A stretch of DNA of 64,000 bases from Streptomyces canus (GCF_030816965.1 NZ_JAUSYQ010000002.1:1426001-1490000); one strand, 5' to 3'; shown: positions 29,861 through 39,399, counted from the stretch's first letter. Notes: generated by a model from the sequence alone, not told the origin. Translations and numbers: made by a program.

Positions 29861-30535
29861 CTACGACGCGAACAGGCGTACTGGCCATGCCGCATGTGCT
29901 TCCGCGGCGATTTCCAGCAAGGGCGCCGAGGCGGCGGGCAACGAGTCGGGCCCCTCGTCGACAGCCCTCCGCGCCGCCTCCACCGCCTGGCCCGCGACGC
30001 GGTCCAGCTCCGGTGCCAGCCGCGCCAGTGCGCCCGTCGCGTCGAAGGGGTCCAGGCTCAGCAGCCTCACCGTCGCCGACGCCGCGCCGCTCACGCTCTC
30101 GTACGCCGCGCAGTACGCCGCGTCCACGGCCTCCAGCCCGGCCGCCCGAGCCGTCAGGCCCAGCACGACGGGCTGGTGGGCGCCCTTGGGGAACTCCCGT
30201 GCCACCGCGTCGAGTTCAGTCGACGGCCAGGTCGCCCGGGCGGCCCGCATGAGCTGCCGCCCCAGTCTCCGCGCGGCAACCCGCAGTGCGGGCGACGGCG
30301 TACGCGCATCCGCGGCCGCGTCCAGCTCCGAGGGAGACACGCCGAGCACGGCCGCCGCGGCGAGCGCCGAGGACACCAGCCCCACCGTGTGCAGCCGCCC
30401 GCGGCAGAAGGACTCCAGACTCTCCGCCCCGGTGATCCGCCCCGCCTTGACGGCCGCCTCGGCCCCGCCGGAGTGCGCGTGCCCTCCGGCGGGGAACCGG
30501 CCGTCGGCCAGGACCAGAAGTGCAGCCCTGGACAT
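29861..30535 (-). CDS. ureF: Urease accessory protein UreF
   Basis: 224 residues, an all-helical protein acting with UreD and UreG in nickel loading. [20 protein letters not shown] is the conserved UreF N-terminus, and the tail (AWPVRLFAS) is the C-terminus that binds UreD. The ATG overlaps the ureC stop by one base (TGATG). Confidence 0.93.
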   Translation of the reverse strand: MSRAALLVLADGRFPAGGHAHSGGAEAAVKAGRITGAESLESFCRGRLHTVGLVSSALAAAAVLGVSPSELDAAADARTPSPALRVAARRLGRQLMRAARATWPSTELDAVAREFPKGAHQPVVLGLTARAAGLEAVDAAYCAAYESVSGAASATVRLLSLDPFDATGALARLAPELDRVAGQAVEAARRAVDEGPDSLPAASAPLLEIAAEAHAAWPVRLFAS

Positions 30536-32256
30536 CAGAAGAGGAAGTAACGCTGGGCCATGGGCAGTTCGGCTGCCGGCGTGGCCTCCACCAGCTCCCC
30601 GTCGATGTGTACGGCGAAGCTGTCGGGGTCGACCCGTACGTCGGGCCGCGCGTCGTTCTCCCGCATGTCGGCCTTGGTGACCCCGCGCGTCGACTCGATG
30701 GCCACGAACCGCTTCCCGAGCTGGAGTCGCTCCGGCAGGCCGTCCTCGATCGCGAGTGGCGCCACGAAGTTGAAGGAGTTGGCCGCGGGAGCCCGTCCGA
30801 TCGCCCCGTACATCGGCCGGGGAAGGATCGGTTGCGGGGTCGGAATCGAAGCGTTCGCGTCGCCCATCTGCGCGTAGGCGATCTGCCCGCCCTTGATCAC
30901 CAGATGCGGCTTGACGCCGAAGAACGCGGGCTCCCACAGCACGAGGTCGGCCAGCTTGCCCGTCTCCACCGAGCCCACCTCGTGAGCGAGCCCCTGGGCG
31001 ACGGCGGGGTTGATCGTGTACTTGGCGACATAGCGCCGTACGCGATGGTTGTCGGCCCGCCCGTCCCCCGGCAGCGCTCCCCGGCGCCGCTTCATGACGT
31101 GCGCGGTCTGCCAGGTGCGCATGATGACCTCGCCCACGCGCCCCATGGCCTGGGCGTCGGAGGAGATGATCGAGATGGCGCCCAGGTCGTGCAGGATGTC
31201 CTCGGCACCGATGGTCGTGGGCCGGATGCGGGACTCGGCGAAGGCGAGGTCCTCGGGCACCGCCGCGTTGAGGTGGTGGCACACCATCAGCATGTCGAGG
31301 TGTTCCTCGGCGGTGTTGACGGTGAAGGGGCGGGTGGGGTTGGTCGAGCTGGGCAGCACGTGCGGCTGGGAGACCACGGTCATGATGTCCGGAGCGTGCC
31401 CGCCGCCCGCGCCCTCGGTGTGGTAGGCGTGGATGCCCCGCCCGGCGATCGCGGCGAGTGTGTCGCCCACGAAACCGGCCTCGTTGAGGGTGTCCGTGTG
31501 GATGGCGACCTGGATGCCGGTCCGGTCGGCGACGGTCAGCGAGGCGTCGATGACGGCGGGCGTCGAGCCCCAGTCCTCGTGCAGCTTCAGGCCGAGCGCG
31601 CCCCCGCGGATCTGCGACAGCATGGCCTCGTGCGAGACGGTGTTGCCCTTGCCGAGGAAGCCGATGTTGAGCGGGTACTGCTCCATCGCCTCGAGCATCC
31701 GGGCGAGGTGCCAGGGGCCGGGGGTGACGGTGGTGGCCTTGGAGCCCTCGGCGGGGCCGGTACCGCCGCCGACCAGGGTGGTCACCCCGGACGCCAGCGC
31801 CTCGTCGGCGATCTGCGGGCAGATGAAGTGGACGTGGGCGTCGATGGCGCCGGCGGTCAGGATCCTGCCGTTGCCCGCAATGATCTCGGTCTCCGGGCCG
31901 ATCACCAGGTCCGGGTGGACCCCGTCCATGGTGTCGGGGTTGCCCGCCTTGCCGATGCCGGTGATCCGGCCGTCGCGGATGCCGACGTCGGCCTTCACCA
32001 CGCCCCAGTGGTCGACGACGACCGCGCCGGTGATGACGGTGTCCGGGGTGCCCTCCGCGCGGGTGGCACGCGACTGGCCCATCGACTCGCGGATGACCTT
32101 GCCGCCGCCGAACACGGCTTCGTCACCGGCGAGTCCGGGACCGCCGGAACGATCCTCCTCGACCTCGATCAGCAGATCGGTGTCGGCGAGCCGGATGCGG
32201 TCGCCGGTGGTCGGGCCGAACAGGTCGGCGTAGGCGGCACGAGAGATCTCAGGCAT
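30535..32256 (-). CDS. ureC: Urease alpha subunit UreC
   Basis: 573 residues, the catalytic subunit that hydrolyses urea to ammonia and carbamate. Nickel ligands and active-site residues are all visible: AHVHF, the carbamylated lysine in [32 protein letters not shown], the mobile-flap VCHHLN and SSDAQAMGR. The ATG at 32256 gives the standard length and overlaps ureB by eight bases; a GTG nine bases earlier is possible. Confidence 0.97.
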   Translation of the reverse strand: MPEISRAAYADLFGPTTGDRIRLADTDLLIEVEEDRSGGPGLAGDEAVFGGGKVIRESMGQSRATRAEGTPDTVITGAVVVDHWGVVKADVGIRDGRITGIGKAGNPDTMDGVHPDLVIGPETEIIAGNGRILTAGAIDAHVHFICPQIADEALASGVTTLVGGGTGPAEGSKATTVTPGPWHLARMLEAMEQYPLNIGFLGKGNTVSHEAMLSQIRGGALGLKLHEDWGSTPAVIDASLTVADRTGIQVAIHTDTLNEAGFVGDTLAAIAGRGIHAYHTEGAGGGHAPDIMTVVSQPHVLPSSTNPTRPFTVNTAEEHLDMLMVCHHLNAAVPEDLAFAESRIRPTTIGAEDILHDLGAISIISSDAQAMGRVGEVIMRTWQTAHVMKRRRGALPGDGRADNHRVRRYVAKYTINPAVAQGLAHEVGSVETGKLADLVLWEPAFFGVKPHLVIKGGQIAYAQMGDANASIPTPQPILPRPMYGAIGRAPAANSFNFVAPLAIEDGLPERLQLGKRFVAIESTRGVTKADMRENDARPDVRVDPDSFAVHIDGELVEATPAAELPMAQRYFLF

Positions 32257-32560
32257 CGAGGGCACCTCCGGTCTCCCCGCGCAGCCCCGGCACCACGCGG
32301 GCGCCGGTGAGCGGGACGAGTTCCACCTCGACCGGGATGCCGGGCTCGAAGCGCACGGCGGTGCCGGCGGCGACGTTCAGCCGCTTGCCGCGCGCGGCGC
32401 CGCGGTCGAACTCCAGGCCCGGGTTGGCCTCGGCGAAGTGGTAGTGGGAGCCGACCTGGACGGGCCGGTCAGCGGCGTTGAGGACGGTCAGCCGGGTGAC
32501 CTCGCGGCCCTCGTTGTAGGCGATCGGCCCGTCGGCGAAGAGGATCTCTCCGGGAATCAT
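32249..32560 (-). CDS. ureB: Urease beta subunit UreB
   Basis: 103 residues. Structural subunit with the conserved start [20 protein letters not shown] and [10 protein letters not shown]. It overlaps ureC and begins 8 bases after ureA. Confidence 0.96.
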   Translation of the reverse strand: MIPGEILFADGPIAYNEGREVTRLTVLNAADRPVQVGSHYHFAEANPGLEFDRGAARGKRLNVAAGTAVRFEPGIPVEVELVPLTGARVVPGLRGETGGALDA

Positions 32561-32568
32561 GGGGCCCC

Positions 32569-32871
32569 TCAGACGATCGGGTCGTGGACGGTGACGAGCT
32601 TGGTGCCGTCCGGGAAGGTCGCCTCGACCTGGACGTCATGGATCATCTCGGGGATGCCCTCCATGACGTCGTCCCGGGTGAGCAGCTTGCGCCCGGAGGC
32701 CATGAGCTCGGCTACGGTACGGCCGTCACGCGCGCCCTCGAGGATGTGCGACGTGATGAGGGCGACCGCCTCGGGGTGGTTGAGCTTGAGCCCGCGGGCC
32801 CGGCGCTTCTCGGCCACGTCGGCCGCCACGTGGATGAGCAGCCTCTCTTGCTCGTGCGGGGTCAGTTGCAC
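32569..32871 (-). CDS. ureA: Urease gamma subunit UreA
   Basis: 100 residues. [20 protein letters not shown] is the invariant N-terminus of gamma subunits, and the C-terminus ends VTVHDPIV. I take the GTG at 32871 because it gives the usual 100-residue length and has GAGG six bases upstream; a GTG four codons earlier (32883) is an alternative. First gene of the operon ureABCFGD. No nickel or urea response element was recognised upstream. Confidence 0.95.
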   Translation of the reverse strand: MQLTPHEQERLLIHVAADVAEKRRARGLKLNHPEAVALITSHILEGARDGRTVAELMASGRKLLTRDDVMEGIPEMIHDVQVEATFPDGTKLVTVHDPIV

Positions 32872-32959
32872 GTCCCACCTCACAGTCCTCGCTCCGGACC
32901 GTGCGGGGTCCGGCTGCCGCAGCCCCGGGGCAAAGTCCCTGGTGGCGTGGATCCGCAGG

Positions 32960-33610
32960 CTAGTTGGATCCGGTTTCAGGCACGTTAACCAAGCTGGGGT
33001 CCCGCATGCTCATCAACGCCCGTAGACCGTCCCGCAGGGCCTCGGCGGGCGCCGGTCCGAACAGAGCCTGCTGGGCGAGGAAGCCCATCGCGGCGGCCAT
33101 CATCGTGCGCGCCACGTCGTCCGGGGGCACGTCCGACCGCATGATTCCGGCCTCCTGGTACGCCCCTACGATCCGCGTCCAGGTCTCGCGCACGGCGCCG
33201 TAGCCCTCGCACAGGAGGGCCGCGAGCTCCTCGTTGCGAAGGGTCTCGGTCCACACCTGGACGACCAGCCGCGGGAACGCCGGCCGCCCGTCCACGGTCA
33301 CGGACTCCTTGGTGGCGAGGACACGGCTGAGCACGGAGGCCACCAGAAGGTCCGGAGGCGGGGGCGGGCTGCTGCGGGCCGCCTCCTCGAAACCCTCGTG
33401 GACCTGTGCGAGCACCTCCCCGACGATCGCGCCGATGAGCTCCTCCTTGCCGCTGAAGTAGCGGTACACGGCCCCGGCCGAGAGGTCGACCTCCTTCAGG
33501 ACGTCCTGCATGGACGTGGCGTGGAAGCCGTTGCGGGCGAAGCAGACCGCGGCGCCGTCGAGGATCTGCCGACGCCGGGCGTCGAGGTGTGCCTGGGATA
33601 CGCGAGCCAT
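32960..33610 (-). CDS. TetR-family transcriptional regulator
   Basis: 216 residues. N-terminal DNA-binding domain about residues 10-55 ([32 protein letters not shown]) and a C-terminal ligand-binding domain. It faces a membrane protein across a 124-base gap with two copies of a 19-base site, so it most likely represses itself and that gene. Confidence 0.92.
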   Translation of the reverse strand: MARVSQAHLDARRRQILDGAAVCFARNGFHATSMQDVLKEVDLSAGAVYRYFSGKEELIGAIVGEVLAQVHEGFEEAARSSPPPPPDLLVASVLSRVLATKESVTVDGRPAFPRLVVQVWTETLRNEELAALLCEGYGAVRETWTRIVGAYQEAGIMRSDVPPDDVARTMMAAAMGFLAQQALFGPAPAEALRDGLRALMSMRDPSLVNVPETGSN

Positions 33611-33621
33611 GACCCCAAACT

Positions 33622-33699
33622 AAAACGAACATTCCTTCTTGACAAGCCGCGGCAACGGCGGGACGGTGTGAACCGAAGCAAAAACGAACGATCCTTCTT
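33622..33699. promoter_or_regulatory. Twin TetR operator sites
   Basis: AAAACGAACATTCCTTCTT (33622-33640) and AAAACGAACGATCCTTCTT (33681-33699) match at 18 of 19 bases and are 59 bases apart. The core of the second, GAACGATCCTTC, is a near-perfect dyad (10 of 12 bases). One copy sits by each divergent promoter. Confidence 0.7.
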
Positions 33700-33734
33700 T
33701 TTAACGGGACCACCAGGCCCCGGAGAGGACCCTC

Positions 33735-34721
33735 ATGTCCACCCGTCGCACGTTCGCGGTCGTCGTCCTCGTGCCGCTGCTCGCCGCCCTGGCGCTGTGG
33801 GCCTTCGCCTGGCCCGCCGCCCGCACCGCCCCTCGCGATCTGCCGCTCGGCGTGGCCGGGCCGGCCGCCGCGACCGCACAGATGGAGAAACAGCTGCGGC
33901 AGCACGAGGGCGCCTTCGAGATTCATCACTACGCCGACGAGGCGGCCGCGCGGACCGCGATCGAGGACCGGACCGTATACGGCGCGGTCGTCGCGACCGC
34001 GCAGGGCCCGGAGCTGCTCACGGCATCGGCCGCGAGCCCGGTCGTGGCCCAGCTCCTCCAGCAGGCCGTGGGCCGGCAGGCGGCCGCGAGCGGCACCGGG
34101 GTGGGGACGGTGGACGTCGCCCCCACCCCGGCGTCCGACCCGAGGGGGGCGGCCCTGAGCAGCTCAGTGCTGCCGCTGGCCCTCGCCGGGATCATCGCGG
34201 GCGCCGTGGTGACGTTCCTCGGGCTGCGCGGACTCCGCGCGGTGGCCGCGCTGGTCGTCAGCGCCGCACTGGTGGGCGCCCTCGCGGCCGCACTGGCCCA
34301 CAGCTGGCTCGGCATCCTGACCGGGAACTGGTGGGCGGAGGCCGGGACGTTCGCGCTGTCGAGCCTGGCGGTCAGCGCGGCCATGGCGGGACTCGCCGCC
34401 GTCGTCGGACCCTCCGGGATCGGCGTGGTCGCGCTCCTGGTGATGTTCCTCGGCAACCCGTTCTCAGGTGCCGCCACGGCCCCGCAGCTGCTGCCCGACC
34501 CCGTCGGCACGATCGGCCAGTGGCTGCCGCCGGGCGCGAGCGCGACCCTGCTGCGCTCGGTGTCGTTCTTCGACGGCGCGGCGGCGACCGGACCTGTCCT
34601 GACCCTCACCTGGTGGGCCGCGCTGGGCCTGGGCGCCGTGATCCTCGGGAACGCGCTGAAGGCGCGGGCCAAGGGCGCCACGCCTGCCACCACCGAGCGT
34701 GAACTCACCCCCGTCGGCTGA
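33735..34721 (+). CDS. YhgE/Pip-like or ABC-2-type membrane protein
   Basis: 328 residues: one N-terminal membrane helix (FAVVVLVPLLAALALWAFAW), an extracellular region to about residue 135, then five more helices, the layout of the YhgE/ABC-2 permease group. No ATPase gene is next to it. Divergent from a TetR gene with shared operators, as is usual for drug- or stress-inducible exporters; the function is inferred only from this arrangement. Confidence 0.75.
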   Translation: MSTRRTFAVVVLVPLLAALALWAFAWPAARTAPRDLPLGVAGPAAATAQMEKQLRQHEGAFEIHHYADEAAARTAIEDRTVYGAVVATAQGPELLTASAASPVVAQLLQQAVGRQAAASGTGVGTVDVAPTPASDPRGAALSSSVLPLALAGIIAGAVVTFLGLRGLRAVAALVVSAALVGALAAALAHSWLGILTGNWWAEAGTFALSSLAVSAAMAGLAAVVGPSGIGVVALLVMFLGNPFSGAATAPQLLPDPVGTIGQWLPPGASATLLRSVSFFDGAAATGPVLTLTWWAALGLGAVILGNALKARAKGATPATTERELTPVG

Positions 34722-34739
34722 CCGGACCCGCTCTTCCAC

Positions 34740-34764
34740 GCCCCCGGCCCGGACGGTCGGGGGC
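34740..34764. terminator. Terminator hairpin between convergent genes
   Basis: GCCCCCG (34740-34746) pairs with CGGGGGC (34758-34764) across an 11-base loop, between the membrane protein and the antitoxin gene. Confidence 0.5.
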
Positions 34765-34774
34765 GCCCGCGTCG

Positions 34775-35053
34775 CTACGAGGCGCCGGTCCCCCGGTGAT
34801 GCGCCGCGATACCGAACCGCTGCTGTTCGCGGGGAGCGGACGCCACCTCCCGCACGGTCGAGACCGCACTGACCACTTGCTCCTCGACGGGCTTCTGGAG
34901 CTCCTCCAGCTGTTCGAGGTCAGCCGCGGAGACCAGGGCGACCAGCGGCTTTCCATGCCGTGTGACGACGACGCGCTCACCGCCGTACACCACCCGGTTG
35001 ATCAGGTCGGCGAGTTCAGCCCTGGCTTGCGTCACCGGAATCTCGTAGGCCAT
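34775..35053 (-). CDS. Phd/YefM-family antitoxin, apparently without a toxin
   Basis: 92 residues. The N-terminal fold (IPVTQARAELADLINRV, VVVTRHGKPLVALVS) is typical of Phd/YefM antitoxins, which bind DNA and neutralise a Doc, YoeB or VapC-type toxin. No reading frame resembling any of these toxins lies on either side. Single copies of this gene are common in streptomycetes. The C-terminal 35 residues would be the toxin-binding part. Confidence 0.85.
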   Translation of the reverse strand: MAYEIPVTQARAELADLINRVVYGGERVVVTRHGKPLVALVSAADLEQLEELQKPVEEQVVSAVSTVREVASAPREQQRFGIAAHHRGTGAS

Positions 35054-35346
35054 ACCCCTAGCTTACGGCGCGCCTATCTGGTTCACCGTGGTCTGTGACG
35101 ACATCAAAGTTCCAGGTCAGGGGCTCTCGCGTGCTCCCGTGCGCTCTCGTCTGTGAGAAATGTGTGAGACGAGGTGAGACGAAGAACTATCTGGTCGCAC
35201 TGATCCTGACAGGTCTCCGGTGCGGCGGAACGCCCCGCTCCGACCGGCCCTGCGCAGAACTCCGGCCGGGCGGGTGCTTGCCCGTCGACGCACCGGAGGC
35301 TGGGCGGATCTCCACCCAGCCTCCATATCGGCAAGCCGTGGTGGGC
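35054..35346. other. Intergenic region without a recognisable gene
   Basis: About 290 bases between the antitoxin and a short HTH-like frame. A GTGAGA-type string recurs three times around 35152-35177 (GTGAGAAATGTGTGAGACGAG and GTGAGACGAAG). No RNA gene, promoter or insertion-sequence end could be identified with confidence. Confidence 0.4.
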
Positions 35347-35655
35347 ATGGGCGGGCCTTCGGAATCGGTGAAGTCGAAGTCGGTGCCGATGTGGCGCGCG
35401 GGACTGGCCTGGTCGGCGCTGTCGGTGGACTACCAGCGCATCCTGCGGGTCCTTGCCGACCGGGACCGACTTGGTCAAGGTTCGCGCTCCTGTCAGGAGA
35501 TGGCCGTCTGCTTCGGCCTGGAGGCGGTGCCGGCGAAGGTGGAGGCGTTGCGGTCGAAGGCGAAGCGGATGGTGGCCCGAGGGCGGCTGGTCGAGCCGGT
35601 GCCGGGTCGGTTCCCGCTCTCGGAGGGCGTGGCCGGACAAGGCGCCGGATTGTGA
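35347..35655 (+). pseudogene. Short winged-helix-like frame, probable gene remnant
   Basis: 102 codons from the ATG at 35347 (a GTG at 35341 is also in frame). The middle part, DYQRILRVLADRDRL then CQEMAVCFGLEA and VEALRSKAKRMVARGRLVEP, has the rhythm of a small winged-helix domain followed by a closing strand (PGRFPL). I have a vague memory of similar sequences at the ends of larger mobile-element-associated proteins in streptomycetes but cannot name a family. It lies at the left edge of the biosynthetic cluster beside another decayed frame. Confidence 0.4.
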
Positions 35656-35665
35656 ACGGCGACCG

Positions 35666-35880
35666 TCAGACCCGCAAGGTTTCTCCCTGAGGGTCGTAGC
35701 AGACGAGCCCGTGCTCGCGTGCCAGGGCAGCCACCTCGTCAGACGAGAAGGTATCGGCGATCGGGGCGTACGTGCGGGGATCCCGGGCCGCGGGCGGCGG
35801 GGCTCGTCGGAGCAGAGAGGGATTTCGAATGGGAAGTCGCGCCTCGGGGTGATGCGCGCGGGCGGTCCCGTAAGCCCATA
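35666..35880 (-). pseudogene. Decayed gene, frameshifted
   Basis: Two protein-like segments occur on the minus strand in different frames. ITPRRDFPFEIPLCSDE is read around 35810-35860. RDPRTYAPIADTFSSDEVAA and then GLVCYDPQGETLRV end at the TGA at 35668-35666. They read as one protein broken by a frameshift near 35800. No family is recognised. No start or ribosome site fits. The remaining bases up to 36043 hold nothing I can support. Confidence 0.4.
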
Positions 35881-36043
35881 CCGTGCGGAATCGATCTGCC
35901 GGCCTTCTGTGTCCTGCCGTTCGCCGGCTGCTGGTACTGGGTGAGTGGCGAGACCGGGCCCAGACCGTCCTCGTTCCGGCCGCGACGCCAAGCAGATGGG
36001 GCCGGTGCCGGCCGACCCCAACCTCGCTCCGGCCTCCCTGGCG

Positions 36044-37237
36044 CTACCCCGCCAGCTCATCCTCCAGCCACGTACGCCCTCGCGTGCGGGCGCTCAGCCT
36101 GACGTCGCCCAGGGGGACGGCGAGGCGTTCCGCCTCCGCGCGCACCGCCGCCTCGGCGTCCGTACCGACGTCCTCCAAGAAGCGGCACACGATCTCACCC
36201 CTGCTGTCCTGGGCCCAGCCGCCGACGATGCGGCCGTCCCACCACAGCGAGGGGCCGATGTTTCCGGCCCGGTCGAAGAGGCGCGGGCCGTGGTCGCCGA
36301 GGAACCAGTCGCGTTCGTGCCAGCCCATGGGGGTGGAGTCGAGGGCCGGCAGGAGCGCGGCCCACGGCTCCGGCGGCTCGGTCTCCTCCAGGTCGTCGGG
36401 CAGGAGCAGACCCGTCGTGCCGGCGCCGAGATCGACCTCGACCGGCTTGAGTGCTGTCAGCACGCGCTTGACCTGTGTCTTGGTCCATCCCGCCCACCAG
36501 CGCAGGTCGTCCGCCGTGGCTGGACCGTAGGCGCGCAGCCAGCGCCGGGCCAGCTCTTCCTCCGCTTCGTGGGTGTCCAACTCGGCGAGACCGCCGGGTG
36601 ACCAGTCGGTCAGCGGTGCCCAGCGGTACTGGTGCGAGGTCCACGAGCCGCGCGGTCGGGCCCGCACCACGCGGCCCTCGGCGGCGAGCAGGAGCAGCAG
36701 TCTGCTCGCGACCTTCTGCGTGCCCTCGTACTTCTTGCCCGCCGCGAGGACGACCGTGGTACTGAGGCGGGGATCGTCACCGGCGAGTTCGGCGGCCGTC
36801 GCCTCGCCGCGCGCGGCGAGCGCGCGCACGGCGATGTCCTCCGTCTCGGCGAGCCAGGCGCGTACTCCGGCATCGTCGTCGGCGACCTTGGACGCGGCCA
36901 GGAACCCCAGCAGCTTGCGGCGTTCGCGCGCGGCCACCGCCTGCGAGCAGGCGGCCTGCATCACCGGGGCCACGTCGAGGGTGGTCACGAAGACGGTACG
37001 GCGCATGCCGAGCAGCCGGATGAGGGATCGGTCCTCGTACAGGGCGCGTTCCACGTCCCGCACCGAACCACCGTTCGTCCGCGCCCAGGTGGCGAGGTAC
37101 ACGGAGGAGGGGTCGGTGCTGTGCAGCGCGACGAGGTCGCCTGCCACCCCGACGGGGTCCTTCGCGCGGGCGGCGACCGCCAGCCGGTGCCGTACGCCGA
37201 GCCGGGCCCGTCGTTCCGCCACGTCGATACGCCGCAT
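36044..37237 (-). CDS. AlkZ/YcaQ-like winged-helix protein (DNA glycosylase family)
   Basis: 397 residues of the HTH_42 family, which includes YcaQ and AlkZ, glycosylases that excise bulky alkylated bases; AlkZ protects the azinomycin producer. Three winged-helix units are suggested, with ATWARTNGGSVRDVERALYE early and WGWTKTQVKRVL-like segments (WWAGWTKTQVKRVLTAL) in the middle. Near the N-terminus, where known glycosylases have a Q-x-Q or Q-x-D motif, this protein reads LVALHSTDPSSVYLA, so catalytic activity is uncertain. The ATG at 37237 has AGGAG nine bases upstream. It is the first intact gene left of the PKS cluster and is discussed as a possible self-resistance gene. Confidence 0.8.
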   Translation of the reverse strand: MRRIDVAERRARLGVRHRLAVAARAKDPVGVAGDLVALHSTDPSSVYLATWARTNGGSVRDVERALYEDRSLIRLLGMRRTVFVTTLDVAPVMQAACSQAVAARERRKLLGFLAASKVADDDAGVRAWLAETEDIAVRALAARGEATAAELAGDDPRLSTTVVLAAGKKYEGTQKVASRLLLLLAAEGRVVRARPRGSWTSHQYRWAPLTDWSPGGLAELDTHEAEEELARRWLRAYGPATADDLRWWAGWTKTQVKRVLTALKPVEVDLGAGTTGLLLPDDLEETEPPEPWAALLPALDSTPMGWHERDWFLGDHGPRLFDRAGNIGPSLWWDGRIVGGWAQDSRGEIVCRFLEDVGTDAEAAVRAEAERLAVPLGDVRLSARTRGRTWLEDELAG

Positions 37238-37357
37238 GTCCGTCACTCCTTCGTGTCGTGCTCTGTCCCGCTTTTCCACGAGAGGGAAAGCGTACGGGCG
37301 AACTGGTCCGAAAGGATCAACTGGGGCGGCTGCGCAGAGGGTTGGGGGCTCATTCGA

Positions 37358-38008
37358 TCAGTTCGCCACCGACGTGCACAGGAAGCCGTCCGACAGCAGC
37401 CAGCGGCCCTCGTAGCGGCGGGGGACAGCGGCGGGTGCCGTCGGCGGTGCGGTGAGCACGCGTGCCGTGAACGTGCCGCAGACGTGCAATTCCACCTCCG
37501 CGTCGAGGAAGTCGAGCAGGCAGCCCGCCATCGGGAACCAGGCTTTGTAGAGCGATTCCTTGGCGCTGAACAGCAGTCGGTCCCAGTGGACGAGCGCTCC
37601 TGGCAGCTGGTCCAGAGCCGCGAGGTGGATCAGTTCGGCGGGGCCCGCGATCATGTCCAGCACGGCGGGGCCGACCGGTGCGTTCGGCTCGGCGTCGACA
37701 CCCAGCCAACGGGTGGGCGCGGCGAGCGCGACGGCCGCGCCCCGGTAGCCCTCGCAGTGGGTCATGCTGCCGCGGATGCCCGCGGGCCAGCGCGGGGCGC
37801 CCCGTGCGCCGGGCAGCAGCGGGACGGGCGGGACGCCGAGCGTGCCCAGTGCGCGCCGGGCGCAGGATCGTACGGTGGTGAACTCGGCGCGGCGGCGCGC
37901 CACCGCCCCGCTGATCACGGCCGCTTCCTCCGGGAAGAGCCACTGGCCCGGCGGATCGTCGAACGCCTCGGCACATGCCACTTCCGTGGGCAGGATCCGC
38001 TCCAGCAA
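37358..38008 (-). CDS. 4'-phosphopantetheinyl transferase (EntD/Sfp type)
   Basis: 216 residues. Attaches the phosphopantetheine arm to carrier proteins, making apo-ACP and PCP active. GSMTHCEGY, LGVDAEPN and LLFSAKESLYKAWFP are the three conserved motifs, including the magnesium-binding Asp and Glu residues. The length and the GVDAEP motif fit the EntD group. It is divergent from the glycosyltransferase and most likely serves the many carrier domains of the cluster to its right. Confidence 0.93.
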   Translation of the reverse strand: MLERILPTEVACAEAFDDPPGQWLFPEEAAVISGAVARRRAEFTTVRSCARRALGTLGVPPVPLLPGARGAPRWPAGIRGSMTHCEGYRGAAVALAAPTRWLGVDAEPNAPVGPAVLDMIAGPAELIHLAALDQLPGALVHWDRLLFSAKESLYKAWFPMAGCLLDFLDAEVELHVCGTFTARVLTAPPTAPAAVPRRYEGRWLLSDGFLCTSVAN

Positions 38009-38187
38009 GAGTGCCGCCCTCCCGAGATGGCGGTGGCCCTGGACGGCAGGACGATAGCGCTCGGCGCGCGGCTTCGGGTGTGCCGGATTGAGCAGTGCGC
38101 GGGGCGGGCGGCGCCTACCGTCGGCGCGGACACACGGCCCGGTCCTCCGGGCGGTCGGCTGACCCGAGACGAAGGACGGTGGCGGAC

Positions 38188-39399
38188 GTGCGCGTTATGT
38201 TGACCAGTTGGGGATGGCCCACGCACCTCTACCACCTCGTTCCGCTCGGCTGGGCCTTCGCCGCGGCCGGGCACGAGGTCCGGCTGGTCAGCCAGCCCGC
38301 GCTCGCGGACCGGCTCGGTGCCACGGGTCTGACGGGCGTGGTGGTCGGCGAGGACGCCGACCTGCTGTCGCCGGAGGTCAGGGCGCGCGCGGGGATGCCG
38401 GTCGGTCAGCTGCCGCCGCAGGGGGCACCGCCCGACTACGCCCGGATGTGGCGCTCCACCACCGTGCGGATGGAGGTGCTGGCGGAGGCGATGGTCGAGG
38501 GGGTGACGTCGTTCGCCCGCGCCTGGCGCCCGGACCTGGTGGTGTGGGACTGGATGACCTTCGCCGGGCCCATCGCGGCCCACCTGCTCGGCCTGCCCAG
38601 CGCACGGCTCGTGTACGGGCCGGACATGTTTCCCCGGATGCGGGAGGCGGCGGAGGCCACGTCACCGGGCGTCGCCGAGAAGTGGCTCACGTCCCTCTAC
38701 GGCCGTCACGGCGTCGAGGTGACGGGGGTGGACAGCGCCTGGGGCGGCGACTGGTGCCTGGACACCTGCCCGCCCAGCGTCCAGCTTCCCTCGGTCAAGG
38801 GGCTGCCGCTGCGGTACGTGCCCTACAACGGCCCCTTGGTGGCGCCGGCCTGGGTCGCCGAGCCGACGGAGCGGCGGCGTATCTGCGTGACGATGGGCAC
38901 AAGCGCCCGGAGGCTGCGTGGTGAGGACTCCGTCTCGCTCCCCACCCTGCTGGAGGGTCTTGCGGAGCTCGACGCGGAGGTCGTGGTGGCCGGGACCGGG
39001 GAGCAACGGCGTGGGCTTGAACCGCTGCCGGGAAACGCCGTGTTCGCCGAGTACGTGCCGCTGCACGCGCTGCTGCCCGGAAGTGACGTGCTGGTGCATC
39101 AGGGGGGCGCGGGCAGTGCCATGTCGGCGGCATTCTGCGGGGTGCCGCAGGTGGTGGCGGCCGCCATCGCCGATCAGCCGTTCATGGCCGAGCGGTTCGC
39201 GTCGGTGGGCGCGGCGGTGCATGTGCCCGCGACGTCCGGTTGCGAGGAGGCGGTGGTGGCCGGGGTGCGAACTGTCCTGGGCGACCCTTCCTACGCGGCC
39301 GTGGCCGGGCGGTTGCGCAAGGAGATGCTGGGGCAGCCGGCACCGTCCGAGGTGGCGGCGACCCTGACCGGCATGGTGCGGGATCACACCGTGGGCTGA
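38188..39399 (+). CDS. Macrolide-type glycosyltransferase (GT1, GT-B fold)
   Basis: 403 residues. N-terminal domain for the acceptor (LTSWGWPTHLYHLVPLGWAF, WDWMTFAGPIAAHLLGLPSA) and C-terminal nucleotide-sugar domain (VTMGTSARR, FAEYVPLHALLPGSDVLVHQ, GGAGSAMSAAFCGVPQ). It resembles EryCIII/DesVII-like enzymes that add deoxysugars to polyketides and often need a P450-like helper. No helper and no sugar biosynthesis genes are in the window. The GTG at 38188 starts MRVMLTSW; a GTG three codons earlier (38179) is also possible. It ends at a strong hairpin. Confidence 0.88.
   Translation: MRVMLTSWGWPTHLYHLVPLGWAFAAAGHEVRLVSQPALADRLGATGLTGVVVGEDADLLSPEVRARAGMPVGQLPPQGAPPDYARMWRSTTVRMEVLAEAMVEGVTSFARAWRPDLVVWDWMTFAGPIAAHLLGLPSARLVYGPDMFPRMREAAEATSPGVAEKWLTSLYGRHGVEVTGVDSAWGGDWCLDTCPPSVQLPSVKGLPLRYVPYNGPLVAPAWVAEPTERRRICVTMGTSARRLRGEDSVSLPTLLEGLAELDAEVVVAGTGEQRRGLEPLPGNAVFAEYVPLHALLPGSDVLVHQGGAGSAMSAAFCGVPQVVAAAIADQPFMAERFASVGAAVHVPATSGCEEAVVAGVRTVLGDPSYAAVAGRLRKEMLGQPAPSEVAATLTGMVRDHTVG

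Noticed and set aside
30520..32310. A 596-codon plus-strand frame opposite ureC
   Set aside because: Antisense shadow of a fully conserved urease alpha subunit.
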